Shown piece after piece: positions 53,212 through 62,406 of a DNA stretch of 64,000 bases. Numbering within the stretch: the stretch's first letter is position 1; every line of letters starts with the position of its first letter. The stretch comes from an uncultured Myxococcales bacterium. Its GTDB lineage: Bacteria > Myxococcota_A > UBA9042. Made by a program: the position numbers and the translations under genes. Under the pieces are notes generated by a model that was not told the origin of the DNA, made no database searches, and saw only the letters and a program-made list of their open reading frames with translations. The stretch lies in the NCBI GenBank assembly GCA_903842345.1, contig CAIMLR010000049.1:19377-83376 (forward strand), given 5' to 3'.

Positions 53212-55194
53212 ATGAAAGTGCACGTTGTGATTCTGTGTGGCCTGTTGGTCCTCGCCTCGTCGGCTTGTTCGAGCGCCGTCGGCGCTGCCAGCAATGGCGC
53301 GGCGGATGCGGCAGACGTCGCGCTGGGCTTTGGCGATGCGTCAGCCAACGGCGACGGCAAGACTGCAGACACGCTGACAGACGCGGCGGGCGACAGCATC
53401 ACGGTTGCCGATGTTGCCGCGGATGTCGCGGCCGATGTGCCGCTCGTGACGACGTGCCCCGGCGCGTCCGGGTGCTCGTGCGACGGCCCGAACGACTGCA
53501 CCAACGGACTCTGCCTGGACACGCCCGACGGCAAACGCTGCGCGGCGCCGTGCGGCTCCGGTTGCCCCGCGGACCAGGGATGCGTCAGCTTGCCCGGCGC
53601 GGGCGGCAAGGCGTTGGACGTCTGCGTCGCCAAGTGGGGCAAGCTCTGCTACCCGTGTGGCGCGACAAAGGACTGCGACGAACCGGGCATCACGGGCAGC
53701 CTGTGCGTGGACGAAGGCGCGCTCGGTCGCTTCTGCGGCGCTGCGTGCAAAGTCGCCGCCGACTGCCCCAACGGCTACGACTGCCAGGTCGCGCAATCGC
53801 CGGAAGGCCCCAAATCCCTGCAGTGCGTACGCGTCGCCGCCGACGGCAAGACGCTCGGCACCTGCCCGTGCACGCCCGCCGCCAAAGCCGCTGGCCTCGC
53901 GACGCAGTGCTATGCGGAACAGACGGATCTCGCGGGCAAAGTCGTCGGCAAATGCCCCGGCACGCGCATCTGTGCGCCCACGGGTCTTGGCCCCTGCACG
54001 TTGGTCGCGCCCAAGGCAGAAGTCTGCGACGGCATCGACAACGACTGCAACGCCGTGATCGACGACCAAGCAACCGGCTGCGACGCGGGCTCGAGCTGCG
54101 TCAGCGGCAAGTGCGTCGGCGCGTGCACGCCCGTGGATGGCGGCTGGTCGGCGTGGGTCGCGGGGACGTGCTCCGCGCAGTGCGGCGGCGGCAGCTTGAT
54201 TTCCACGCGCACGTGCGACGCCCCTGCGCCCGCATGCGGCGGCGCGGCGTGCGTGGGCGACGCGCAGACGTCCGCGCCCTGTAACCCGCAGGCGTGCAGC
54301 GGCGACACGTTGACCACGGGCACGTCGACCTATTCAACCGGCGGGCAGGTCGTCAAAGGCAACATCCCCGCGGGCAAGACCAGCATGACGCTCTTCATCT
54401 GGGGCGGCGGCGGCGGCGGCGGCCATCCCGGCGACGGCGGCGGCGCGGCATTTGGCCAGGTCACGGTTCCGGTCGTCCCGGGCGACGCGATTGAATTGCG
54501 CGTGGCGGAAGGCGGCGCGATGGACGGCGGCGGCGGCGCGAGCTACGCGTTCCGCAACGGCCAGCCGATCGTCGTCATCGGCGGCGGCGGCGGCGCGGGC
54601 GTCGACGGCTGCTCGGGCTGCGCCGGTGGCGCGACCGTTGGCGCGGGCGGCGGCGGCGGCGCGATTGCCGGCAACGGCAGTTCCGGCTCAGCCAACAACT
54701 ACGTCAGCACCAACAGCGGCGGCGGTCAGGGCGGCACGCCGACAACCGGCGGACCCGGCGGCAAACAGAACAACGTTTCTGGCTACACGGGCTGCAAGCA
54801 GGACGGCATCGACGGCAGCGCCAACAGCGGCGGCGCGGGCATCGGCGGTTTCCTCTGCAGCGCATCGAGCGGGAAATGCACGGCCAGCTACGAAAAAGGC
54901 GGCGTCGACTGTCCCGGCAACGGCGGCAGCGGCGGCGGCGGCGCGGGCTGGTTCGGCGGTGGCAGCGGCGCAGCGATGTACACGTACACCGGTGGCGGCG
55001 GCGGCGGCGGATCGTCCTGGGCGGCGGCTGACGTCGTCGTCCTCGGCAGCGACCCCGGCGTCGGCATCGATCCGGGCGGCATCTTCATGGCCAGCTGGTT
55101 CGGCCAAGCGGGCAAGGGCGGCTCAGGCTCACAAACGCCCGGCGGCGGCACGCCACAGAGCGGCCGCGCCGGCCAGATTACGCTGACGCTCTGA
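53212..55194 (+). CDS. Lipoprotein with MopE motif, thrombospondin-1 repeat and Gly-rich domain
   Basis: The ATG at 53212 has AGGAG upstream; 660 residues with lipobox SSAC (Cys19). An Asp/Ala stalk, a Cys-rich region (about 85-260), a MopE-like motif (EVCDGIDNDCNAVIDD, near 271) and a thrombospondin type 1 repeat (about 308-363: GGWSAWVAGTCSAQCGGG, RTC) follow. The last 280 residues are a Gly-rich domain (strands broken by G-G-G-G runs, e.g. GQVTVPVVPGDAIELRV), like the Gly-rich domain of animal ALK/LTK receptors and some bacterial surface proteins. Probably an adhesion or matrix protein. It follows the previous lipoprotein gene by 79 bases. Confidence 0.8.
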   Translation: MKVHVVILCGLLVLASSACSSAVGAASNGAADAADVALGFGDASANGDGKTADTLTDAAGDSITVADVAADVAADVPLVTTCPGASGCSCDGPNDCTNGLCLDTPDGKRCAAPCGSGCPADQGCVSLPGAGGKALDVCVAKWGKLCYPCGATKDCDEPGITGSLCVDEGALGRFCGAACKVAADCPNGYDCQVAQSPEGPKSLQCVRVAADGKTLGTCPCTPAAKAAGLATQCYAEQTDLAGKVVGKCPGTRICAPTGLGPCTLVAPKAEVCDGIDNDCNAVIDDQATGCDAGSSCVSGKCVGACTPVDGGWSAWVAGTCSAQCGGGSLISTRTCDAPAPACGGAACVGDAQTSAPCNPQACSGDTLTTGTSTYSTGGQVVKGNIPAGKTSMTLFIWGGGGGGGHPGDGGGAAFGQVTVPVVPGDAIELRVAEGGAMDGGGGASYAFRNGQPIVVIGGGGGAGVDGCSGCAGGATVGAGGGGGAIAGNGSSGSANNYVSTNSGGGQGGTPTTGGPGGKQNNVSGYTGCKQDGIDGSANSGGAGIGGFLCSASSGKCTASYEKGGVDCPGNGGSGGGGAGWFGGGSGAAMYTYTGGGGGGGSSWAAADVVVLGSDPGVGIDPGGIFMASWFGQAGKGGSGSQTPGGGTPQSGRAGQITLTL

Positions 55195-55208
55195 AGTCCA
55201 AGCTCCGC

Positions 55209-55511
55209 TCAGCGCGCCCGCCGCCCCGCGTGCGTGGTTGACTGACTGTACGACCGCGGTCCAAGTGCGCCCGTGCGCTCCAGGTTCGGCGCGATCAGCC
55301 CTGGCCGCAGCAGGCCATCCTGCACCTGATTCACGTCGTGCTCCAGCACAACGGCCACCGCGTCTGCTTCCGCGTCGCGGTTTTCAACCACGCCGGAAAT
55401 GTACGCGATCTTCTTTTCATCGATGTCCACGCGCACTTGTGCCATGCCGTGTTCCAACAAATCTTCAGTCACTTCCGAGTTGATTTCGGCGATACGACGT
55501 TTGCTGCTCAT
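55209..55511 (-). CDS. BON-domain-like small protein
   Basis: The ATG at 55511 has GAGGA upstream; 100 residues, no signal peptide. The core VRVDIDEKKIAYISGVVENRDAEADAVAVVLEHDVNQVQDGL has the Val-Gly-x-V and late Gly/Val-Asn-x-V pattern of BON domains, which bind phospholipids or stabilise the envelope. Lack of export signal argues for a cytoplasmic role or another binding partner. It is convergent with the Gly-rich lipoprotein, 14 bases between the stops. Confidence 0.65.
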   Translation of the reverse strand: MSSKRRIAEINSEVTEDLLEHGMAQVRVDIDEKKIAYISGVVENRDAEADAVAVVLEHDVNQVQDGLLRPGLIAPNLERTGALGPRSYSQSTTHAGRRAR

Positions 55512-55612
55512 GGCATCCTCGGTCAGTCGGCGAGGTTGTAGCCGAACTGCACCCACAGCATAGGACGTCGCGCCGTCTGTGCGAGGGGAATCTGCTGAGC
55601 ATCCGCTGCGGG

Positions 55613-56119
55613 TCAATCGTGGTCGTCGTCGGCCGACTTGGGCGCGGCGGTGGCCGCCTGTCCAGCGCCATTTGCCGCCGCCGCATCGATCTCCGGGTGG
55701 CGGATCTTGCCGCCCTCATGCGCGGTTACGCCCATGACCACCGCCGACGCAATCGACAGCACCAGCACGCCCGCAAGCCCGGAATTCAACGTGCCCGGCC
55801 GCTTGCGCTGCAGGAAGAAGACTGCGCCCGCAGCCGCCGCCGTCAGCAGGGCCAGCGGCGTCGCCTTGTCCGCCATTTCCTCGTGGGCGTGAATTTTCGC
55901 CTTGGTCACGCCGGGCAGGTGCTTCGCGACGTCCTCGGCGCCATCGCCCGTCGACCCGGCGGCCATCGCGCTCGCGCCAACCACCACCGTGGCCAGTAGG
56001 ACAAACCGCTTGATGTCGACGCTCTTCAGCACCAGCGCCACGGCCAACGCCGGCACGAGCCCGACAAAGCCGATCACCGGCAGGTGATTGAACAACATGT
56101 GAATTTCAGCGCCATTCAT
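55613..56119 (-). CDS. Small four-TM membrane protein
   Basis: The ATG at 56119 has GGAG upstream; 168 residues. Four hydrophobic stretches are seen (HLPVIGFVGLVPALAVALVL, FVLLATVVVGASAMAAG, ATPLALLTAAAAGAVFFL, LAGVLVLSIASAVVMGV), with His-rich loops (HAHEEMAD, HEGGKIRHPE) and a His/Asp tail. The start (MLFNHLPVIG) and His-Pro layout recall DUF2231-type membrane proteins. Function unknown. The His pairs in two loops could bind metal or heme, which is inference. Confidence 0.72.
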   Translation of the reverse strand: MNGAEIHMLFNHLPVIGFVGLVPALAVALVLKSVDIKRFVLLATVVVGASAMAAGSTGDGAEDVAKHLPGVTKAKIHAHEEMADKATPLALLTAAAAGAVFFLQRKRPGTLNSGLAGVLVLSIASAVVMGVTAHEGGKIRHPEIDAAAANGAGQAATAAPKSADDDHD

Positions 56120-56206
56120 GCGAACTCCGTGGGGAAAAAGGTGATTGCCCCGAGCAGTCTGGACCCCGCGCCTGGCAACGGTCAACCGGCCCGTGGTCGG
56201 GAGAAG

Positions 56207-57526
56207 CTAGGTCACGGGCCGCGCGCGCGCCATGATGTCCGCGGTCACGGCGCGAAAATTGCCCGCCGCCTTGAGCAACCGCAGATCGCCGGCGATGCCA
56301 ACCAGCGAGCGGTAGAACATCAGGCTGTTCTCCGGTGGCCGCGACTGCAGCGTAACTGCCGGGTATTGCTGGCTCAGTTTGCGCACGTCGACGGCGATCT
56401 GGCATGCGCCAAAATCGTAGTGGGACCTGCGCATGGGCGCTTCAACAATGGCCGACAGCGCCTGGAGCCATTTTTCCGTCTCCACCGGCTCGCCGCGCAG
56501 CTCAAAGTGCGCGCCGGTCAGCAGGTCATGCAGCGCCAGGTGGGTGTCCGCCATCGCCGCGTCCAGCACGCGCCAGTACGTCTGGACAAAATCCATCTGC
56601 ATTTGCCGCGTCGCGCCAAAATCGAGCACACCCAGTCGGCCATCCGCGCAGACGATGTAGTTGCCCGGGTGCGGATCGGCGTGGATCAGCCCGGTCGACA
56701 GGAAGGGCCCCCAGGAGGAAACCACGAGCTGCTGGGCCACGCGAAAACGGCTCGCCGCGTCGGCGTTCTCGTCATTGGCGAATTCCAGCAGCGTGGGTCC
56801 GCGCAGGCGTGTGAGCGTGATGACGCGCGCGGACGAGTGCTCAGGCACGTGCTCGGGCAGGGCGATCTCCGGCCAGGGCGCGGCGACCCGGCGGAATTCC
56901 GCGAGCTGCTTGGCCTCCTCGCGGTAGTCCAGTTCGCGCCGCAAAGTCGCCGCGATTTCTTCAAAGTAGCGGCGCGCGTCAAAGATGCCGCCCGCGAGCG
57001 AAAGCGCTGCCGTCATCGTGCCGGCATTGCGCAGGTCCGCCTCGATGGCCTTGTCGACCCCCGGGAACTGAATCTTCACCACCACGTCGCGGCCATCGTG
57101 CAGCGTGGCGCCGTGGACCTGGCCCATGGACGCCGCGGCGAACGGCTCCGGGTCAAATTGCGCGAACAGCTCCTCCGGCGTCGCACCGAGCTCCTCCAGA
57201 ATCACCGCGCGCGCCGCCTCAGGGCTCAGCCGCTGCGGCGCCTGGTTCAGCAGCCTCTGGAGCGCTTGGCGCGCTTCTGGCGGAAACACTTCCTGATCAA
57301 CGAGGCTGATGAACTGGCCCATCTTGGTCGCCGCGCCCTTCATGCTGCCCAGGACTTCCACCATGCGTTCGGCAGTTGGCCGCAGCGATTCGCCCATTTG
57401 CGCCGCATCGCCGTTGCCCAGCATCTGCTTGGCCCGCGCCGTCGCCAGGTCGCGCGTCGTCCGCGCCGCCAAGCCCGCAAGCCGCGCCATCCGCTGCAAC
57501 CGTCCGCCTTCAACCTGATTTGCCAT
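56207..57526 (-). CDS. ABC1/UbiB-family atypical kinase (AarF-like)
   Basis: The ATG at 57526 gives 439 residues. It has the ABC1 hallmarks: GAATKMGQF with the KxGQ motif, an Ala-rich nucleotide loop (AAASMGQVH), VVVKIQFPGV with the catalytic Lys, HADPHPGNY and LDFG. ABC1 proteins are ATP-binding proteins tied to ubiquinone synthesis in many bacteria, but groups without ubiquinone also have them. No TM pair is seen at the C-terminus, unlike E. coli UbiB, so it may be soluble or peripheral. It is divergent from the Asp-rich lipoprotein gene. Confidence 0.9.
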   Translation of the reverse strand: MANQVEGGRLQRMARLAGLAARTTRDLATARAKQMLGNGDAAQMGESLRPTAERMVEVLGSMKGAATKMGQFISLVDQEVFPPEARQALQRLLNQAPQRLSPEAARAVILEELGATPEELFAQFDPEPFAAASMGQVHGATLHDGRDVVVKIQFPGVDKAIEADLRNAGTMTAALSLAGGIFDARRYFEEIAATLRRELDYREEAKQLAEFRRVAAPWPEIALPEHVPEHSSARVITLTRLRGPTLLEFANDENADAASRFRVAQQLVVSSWGPFLSTGLIHADPHPGNYIVCADGRLGVLDFGATRQMQMDFVQTYWRVLDAAMADTHLALHDLLTGAHFELRGEPVETEKWLQALSAIVEAPMRRSHYDFGACQIAVDVRKLSQQYPAVTLQSRPPENSLMFYRSLVGIAGDLRLLKAAGNFRAVTADIMARARPVT

Positions 57527-57693
57527 GTGCGTGTCGTCCTTGCCCCGCTGGTTCGATGATAGCTGACGGCCAATGGATTCGCCTAATACGCGCCGCGCGC
57601 CTGACTTGACCGGCGTTCCACGCGGCGGGACACTTGCAGCCGACAGGTCCGAATCCCCCGTCCAAGGCCACACTTGGCCAAAGTAGGTGTCCG

Positions 57694-59253
57694 ATGCAGC
57701 GTAGGCAGAGTTGGTTGTTGGGCTTGGCCCTCGTGTGTGCGGCATGCGGCAATTCAGCGGGTGGCGGCGGCACTGCGGTAGGTGAGGACGCTGCGTGCGC
57801 CGATGACGCCTGTGCAGACGCAGCTGTGGACGCTGCGGGCGACGCGCAGGACGTCGCGAGCGCGGCGGACGTCGGACTCAACGACGTGGTGGGCGCGGAA
57901 GTCTCCGCCGATGCTGCCGATGGCCAAAATACCCCTGATGCGGAGGCGACCGACGCCGGTGACGCCGATGTGAAGCCGGATGCGGCAGATGTTGCGGCCG
58001 ATGCGGGCGACGACGTGAAGCCGGATGCGGTGGACGCCGAGGCCGATGCCGGCGACGACGTCGCGGAGGATGTGGACGCAGCGGAGGATGTTGCCGACGT
58101 GGACGACGTTGCCGACGTTGCCGACGTTCCGGAGGATGTGGACGTGGCCGACGTCCCGGACGTGGACGACGCTGCGGATGGGGGCGACGTTCTGGATGCT
58201 GCCGACGACGTCGACGCGGGCGCCGCGCTTGTCGACCCGTGGACGGTGTGCCCGGCGACGCAGCCGACGGTTCTCTATCAGGCCGCCGATTGGGTGCAGG
58301 AGCTCCGGATTTACGGCGGACAGGTCTATTGGACGGCGTATGGTCCCAACTTCACCGCGGAGTCGTGGGTCCATGCGATGCCGATCACGGGCGTGCCGGT
58401 TGGCGCGCTGCCCTCGACGCTGATGGTCGGCAGCCTCAACGGCACGACGGCATTTCAGGGCCTGGACGTCGACGCGACCGGCGTTTACGTCTCCGGCGAT
58501 GGCAAGGGCGCGATCCTGACGGCCCCGCTGACTGCCAACGGTACACAGCCGGCGACGGTGCTTGTGGGTCAGGAGCAGAGCGCCGTCATGTTGGCGCTGC
58601 AACCGCGGCAACTGACGATCTTCGGCGGCATGATCTACTTCCGCGAGGACGAATACACGCCGTTCACCTTCCCGCCCGGCATCCGCCAAGTCGCCACGAG
58701 CGGCGGCGTGGTTTCCTCGGTCGCTGGCGTACCCAAGACCGCCGGCTACCCGCACATCAACAGCGCCGGCCTCGCCTTCATCGCGGCGAGCGATGCCGCA
58801 GCAAGCATCGTCGGTGGCGTCTACTTCCTCGCCGCCGGTGGCAACGTGCCGCAATTGCTCAGCGCCGGCACGGAGTGGAAGGGCATGGATATCGACGCCA
58901 GCGCCGTGTTCTGGAGCCAGGTCGGCGGCGGCCCGGACGGCGTTTGGCAGGCCAGCATGGCCACCGGCGCGGCGACGCAAATCGCCCAAATGAGCGGCGC
59001 GGGCGTGCTCGTGCAGGACGACGCGACCGCCAACGTCTACTTCTACGCGTCCAAGGTCGACGGCCCGTACCTCAAGCACGCGATCTTCAAGGTGGCCAAG
59101 TCCGGCGGCGCGGTCACCCCCGTCGTGTGTAACTTGCCCGGCGCGGTCTGGGGCATGCGATCGGACGCGACGAACGTGTATTTCAGCTTCGCCGACGGCA
59201 AATCGACAAGCTGGAAGCTCGCGCCGGACGGCATCGCTGCGGTCCCGAAATAG
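57694..59253 (+). CDS. Lipoprotein with a very long Asp/Ala/Val stalk and propeller-like domain
   Basis: The ATG at 57694 gives 519 residues, lipobox CAAC (Cys18). Residues about 33-179 are almost only Asp, Ala, Val, Glu and Gly, with repeats such as ADAGDDV and DVADVPDV, so this stretch is extremely acidic. The C-terminal part (about 180-519) has repeated blade-like strands (GGQVYWTAYGPN, YVSGDGKGAILTA, GGMIYFREDEYT, AVFWSQVGGGPDGVW), like a six-bladed propeller. It is probably held far from the membrane. The stalk could bind cations. The ATG lacks a clear ribosome site. Confidence 0.8.
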   Translation: MQRRQSWLLGLALVCAACGNSAGGGGTAVGEDAACADDACADAAVDAAGDAQDVASAADVGLNDVVGAEVSADAADGQNTPDAEATDAGDADVKPDAADVAADAGDDVKPDAVDAEADAGDDVAEDVDAAEDVADVDDVADVADVPEDVDVADVPDVDDAADGGDVLDAADDVDAGAALVDPWTVCPATQPTVLYQAADWVQELRIYGGQVYWTAYGPNFTAESWVHAMPITGVPVGALPSTLMVGSLNGTTAFQGLDVDATGVYVSGDGKGAILTAPLTANGTQPATVLVGQEQSAVMLALQPRQLTIFGGMIYFREDEYTPFTFPPGIRQVATSGGVVSSVAGVPKTAGYPHINSAGLAFIAASDAAASIVGGVYFLAAGGNVPQLLSAGTEWKGMDIDASAVFWSQVGGGPDGVWQASMATGAATQIAQMSGAGVLVQDDATANVYFYASKVDGPYLKHAIFKVAKSGGAVTPVVCNLPGAVWGMRSDATNVYFSFADGKSTSWKLAPDGIAAVPK

Positions 59254-59276
59254 CGCGCGTGGCGGGGAGCGTGCAG

Positions 59277-59588
59277 ATGCAGATTGAGAAGCCAAACGCG
59301 ATCTGGTGGCTGCTGATTGTGCCGCCGATGGCGCTGCTCGCGGTGTTGGCGGCGTCGCCGGAAAGCGCGCAGCAGTGGCGGGAGGCCTCGCATTTGTCGC
59401 TCACACAGGGCGTCTACCAGTGGATTTTCGCGCTGGCGATGCTGGCGCACGCGGGCGAAGCGGCGTTTGCGTGGCGTTTGGCCAGCCGCAGCGCGCAGGC
59501 GCCCTTGCGCGCGGCCTGGAGTCTGCAGACGTTGATCCTCGGCTACCCGTCGCTGCGCTTGCTCCTCGCGCGTCTGCGCTCGCCGTAG
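59277..59588 (+). CDS. Small TM protein, DUF4499/TMEM254-like
   Basis: The ATG at 59277 has GGGGAG seven bases upstream; 103 residues. Three or four hydrophobic segments (IWWLLIVPPMALLAVLA, GVYQWIFALAMLAHAGEAAFAW, TLILGYPSLRLLL). The end AWSLQTLILGYPSLRLLL is close to the conserved ending of DUF4499. It begins 23 bases after the propeller lipoprotein stop. Its last 46 bases overlap the last codons of the convergent FAD oxidoreductase. Function unknown. Confidence 0.65.
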   Translation: MQIEKPNAIWWLLIVPPMALLAVLAASPESAQQWREASHLSLTQGVYQWIFALAMLAHAGEAAFAWRLASRSAQAPLRAAWSLQTLILGYPSLRLLLARLRSP

Positions 59589-61342
59589 AACCAGGCGCGC
59601 AGGAAGTCGTTCAGGAACACGCCGTCCGGATCGACAGCCTCCCGCACGGCCAGGAACCGCTCCCACGTGCCAGCGGCGATGTACTGCTCGCGCATGTAGT
59701 CCGTCATGCCGCCCTCGGGGAAATCCGGGTGCGGGTAGTTCCGGCACTCCTTGGCCAAATGCGGCCGGACCTGATCGCCATAGGAAGCGATATCCGTTGT
59801 CATGAGCTCGTTGGCCCGATGGGCGAACGCCGCCCAGGCCGGATGCCCGGCCGTCGACACGATCTCCGGCGCGGCGTACCGCACCGTCTCCCGCGCCTCG
59901 GGCGGCGTGTAGCCCGGCGACAGCAGCGCAGTGCTCGGCGCGAGCGTGCGCATTTCCACAGCCACCGTCACCGGAATCGAGCGCGGATCGGACCAATGAT
60001 AGGCCGCATAGTCGTCTTCCACCATCGTGCGAAGCGTCGCGAACGCCTTGCGCACGCGCTCAAACCCGTCCGGCGCGTGCGTATCCGCGGCCGGATGGAA
60101 CGGAATGCTCCACTCGATCGACTGGCAGAGCACCCATTCAACGCCCGCGGCGTTGACCAGATGGTTGGCGTCGTATTGCGGGACCCGCCGCGCACCGGTC
60201 CGCGCCACAACCCAGGCCTTGGTGAAGGCGATCGGCAGCGGCAGCAGGAAGATGAGGCGCGGAAATTGCACGACGAAGCGCGCGAAATAACCGCCCGCGA
60301 TCATCGACGGCAGATCCAGGACGTTGAAGAGCAGGAATTTGTGCAGCCAGGTCCGCCGGGGAATGGGGTCCGCGGTGACTTGCCGTGTCGTCAGCACCCA
60401 CATCTCCGGATTGACGATGAGCTTGGACAGGAACGGCAAGCCGCGGAACACGTGCGGCCACCAGAACAGTTCCACGGTCTTGTAGGTCTCGTGCAGGGCG
60501 CGCAATTTCACCCGGGCGGCGTCCGTGTCGGCAAACAGCGAGTCGTAGGACACGACGAACGCGTCGGACACGACTTCATAGCGGGGCTCGACCTCAAACG
60601 TGTAGGCGTAGATCAATCCGAGGCAGCCCAGGCCACACTGCGCCGCCGCGAGTTCATCTGGCGTGGCGGTCTCGCGATTCCAGCGGCGGACTTCCCCCAT
60701 GCCGTCGACGAACGTGACGCCGACGACCATGTCTGACAGCGTCGGAATCTCCATGCCCACGCCGTGTGTCGCGGTTGAAGCCATGCCGCCCATCGTGAAG
60801 CAGTCTTCAAACGCGCTGGCCGGGAGCGTGTAGCCCATGTCCCAGAGCCATTCCTCAAACTCCTTGGAGATGAGTCCGGGCGGGCAGGTGGCGCGCGCTT
60901 TCCGCGTGTCGTCGCTCGCCGGCTCGACGCTCAGCTCATAGCGATCGCCGACCGCGCCGATCATCCGGTTGTCGACGAGGAATCCGCCGTCGACAGGCAC
61001 CAGCGCGGCCCAGGAATGCGACGACCCGAATGCGCGCACTTGCACGCCCAACGCCCGCGCCTCGCGCACGATCTCCTGGAGGTCGTGGAGGCTGCGCGGC
61101 GCCGCGTGGGTGGACCCGGCCATGTCGCAGTAGATGCGCCCCGGATGGCTGATAAGCTCCCGGCTCCAATTGCGCCAGCGTCCCGCCCGGATGCGGATTG
61201 TGGAGTGGGCGCCGAGGAAGGAACGCTGTTTGGCGCGGACAAATGGCGCACCCGTCGTGCGCCGCTGGTCCCGCCACCAGGCTGCCCACAAGGCAATCAG
61301 CGCGAAGAGCGCGAGGGAGATGCCGCCAACGAAGCCACTCAT
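59543..61342 (-). CDS. FAD-linked oxidoreductase (VAO/GULO-type) with N-terminal membrane anchor
   Basis: The 599-residue product starts with a TM helix (GGISLALFALIALWAAWW), then the FAD domain of the vanillyl-alcohol oxidase fold: ELISHPGRIYCDMAG, VQVRAFGSSHSWAALVPVDGG, TMGGMASTATHGVGM and GCLGLIYAYTFEV. The C-terminal half fits the aldonolactone oxidase family (with WWPHVF and MREQYIAAGTWERFLA) and is longer than usual. FAD oxidases of this group act on sugar lactones; membrane-anchored sterol reductases (DHCR24 type) are more distant relatives. Its neighbours on the same strand are a steroid-type Rieske oxygenase and an acyltransferase, so a lipid substrate is possible. Annotated as oxidase only. 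Confidence 0.78.
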   Translation of the reverse strand: MSGFVGGISLALFALIALWAAWWRDQRRTTGAPFVRAKQRSFLGAHSTIRIRAGRWRNWSRELISHPGRIYCDMAGSTHAAPRSLHDLQEIVREARALGVQVRAFGSSHSWAALVPVDGGFLVDNRMIGAVGDRYELSVEPASDDTRKARATCPPGLISKEFEEWLWDMGYTLPASAFEDCFTMGGMASTATHGVGMEIPTLSDMVVGVTFVDGMGEVRRWNRETATPDELAAAQCGLGCLGLIYAYTFEVEPRYEVVSDAFVVSYDSLFADTDAARVKLRALHETYKTVELFWWPHVFRGLPFLSKLIVNPEMWVLTTRQVTADPIPRRTWLHKFLLFNVLDLPSMIAGGYFARFVVQFPRLIFLLPLPIAFTKAWVVARTGARRVPQYDANHLVNAAGVEWVLCQSIEWSIPFHPAADTHAPDGFERVRKAFATLRTMVEDDYAAYHWSDPRSIPVTVAVEMRTLAPSTALLSPGYTPPEARETVRYAAPEIVSTAGHPAWAAFAHRANELMTTDIASYGDQVRPHLAKECRNYPHPDFPEGGMTDYMREQYIAAGTWERFLAVREAVDPDGVFLNDFLRAWFYGERRRARSKRSDG

Positions 61343-61404
61343 GAACCACGACCTTGGGAATTGGGCTGAAACGGCGTCAGCGGTAGGAGCAAGGGCGCAT
61401 GGCT

Positions 61405-62406
61405 CTAGGTCGCCTGCGGCAGCGCAACCGGGTAGAACTGCCGGGCCCAGCGCCGGTACTTTCCGACCGGCCCGTCGCCTTCAGCGAGCATCGGCGGCGT
61501 GAGGTAGCGCTTGTTCTGCCAGATCTTGAAATCCTGCGAGACGTCCTGACGAATGCCGTCAAAAGACCCCTTGAACGCCGCCTTGAAAACCCACGCGCGA
61601 GGCAGCCAGGCCAGCAACGGGTGAATGCCCGCCGGCTGGAACGCCGCAGGGAGCGCGCTGAAGGCGACACGGAGGCGGATCTGGTCGCCTTCGATCGGCG
61701 TCGCCAGGACAAAGAGTCGGGCTTGCCAATTGAACTTTGGCACCAAAATATCGACCTGCGAATACCCGAGGCCGTGCACGTGGATTTCCAGTTCACTGTC
61801 CACCGGGCGCCCGAGAATCGCCTTTTCCCGGGTCATCCGGTAGCTGGTCGACAAATAGGGCCCGTCGACAACGACATCCCGCAGCGCCGCGACGTTGGTG
61901 TACCCGTGGATGACGGGGAAATGGCCCATGTCCACGCTGTTCTCGCTCGTTTCCTGCGGATGGCCGCGAAAGTCCCAGACATGGAGCGCCAGGGGCGACC
62001 AACCCGCGGTGTCCAGCGTTGGCACCTCCCACGTCGGCGCATTGCCATCGGGGTCGTAGTACGCGAGCAGCAAGCCGTGCTGTTCGCGCAACGGATAGAC
62101 GTGGGCCTTGGCCTTGGCGGGCGGCCGCGTCCCATTGGGCACAAACTGACAGGTGCCGCCGGTGTCAAACTCAAACGCGTGGAACGGGCAGCGGATGCGC
62201 TCGCCGTTCACCGTGCCGCCGTGGCCCAAATGCGCGCCCAAATGCGGGCAATAGGCGTCCATCAGCGTGGCGACGCCGGATTCCGTGCGAAATAGCACGA
62301 CCTGCTCGCCCATGAATGCGAAGGACTGCACTTCAGCCGCGCCGAGTTCGGCGCACAATCCGACCGCGTACCATCCGGTCGGATAGGGATGCAAAAGCAG
62401 GGACAT
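61405..62406 (-). CDS. Rieske non-heme iron oxygenase, KshA/Neverland type
   Basis: The 333-residue product starts at an ATG with AAAGGA upstream. The Rieske [2Fe-2S] site is CPHLGAHLG ... CPFHAF (Cys53, His55, Cys73, His76). The mononuclear iron site is ENSVDMGHFPVIHG (His162, His167) with a third ligand Asp291 in QDFKIWQNKRY. The ENxxDxxHFxxxHG and QDxxIWxxK signatures are those of the 3-ketosteroid 9-hydroxylase, cholesterol 7-desaturase (Neverland/DAF-36) and bacterial sterol demethylase group. It needs a reductase that is not encoded in this window. A sterol or steroid substrate is inferred from the family. Confidence 0.88.
   Translation of the reverse strand: MSLLLHPYPTGWYAVGLCAELGAAEVQSFAFMGEQVVLFRTESGVATLMDAYCPHLGAHLGHGGTVNGERIRCPFHAFEFDTGGTCQFVPNGTRPPAKAKAHVYPLREQHGLLLAYYDPDGNAPTWEVPTLDTAGWSPLALHVWDFRGHPQETSENSVDMGHFPVIHGYTNVAALRDVVVDGPYLSTSYRMTREKAILGRPVDSELEIHVHGLGYSQVDILVPKFNWQARLFVLATPIEGDQIRLRVAFSALPAAFQPAGIHPLLAWLPRAWVFKAAFKGSFDGIRQDVSQDFKIWQNKRYLTPPMLAEGDGPVGKYRRWARQFYPVALPQAT

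Noticed and set aside
57607..57636. TTGACC-N18-ACACTT as a promoter for the Asp-rich lipoprotein gene.
   Set aside because: The -10 matches poorly and the spacer is long.
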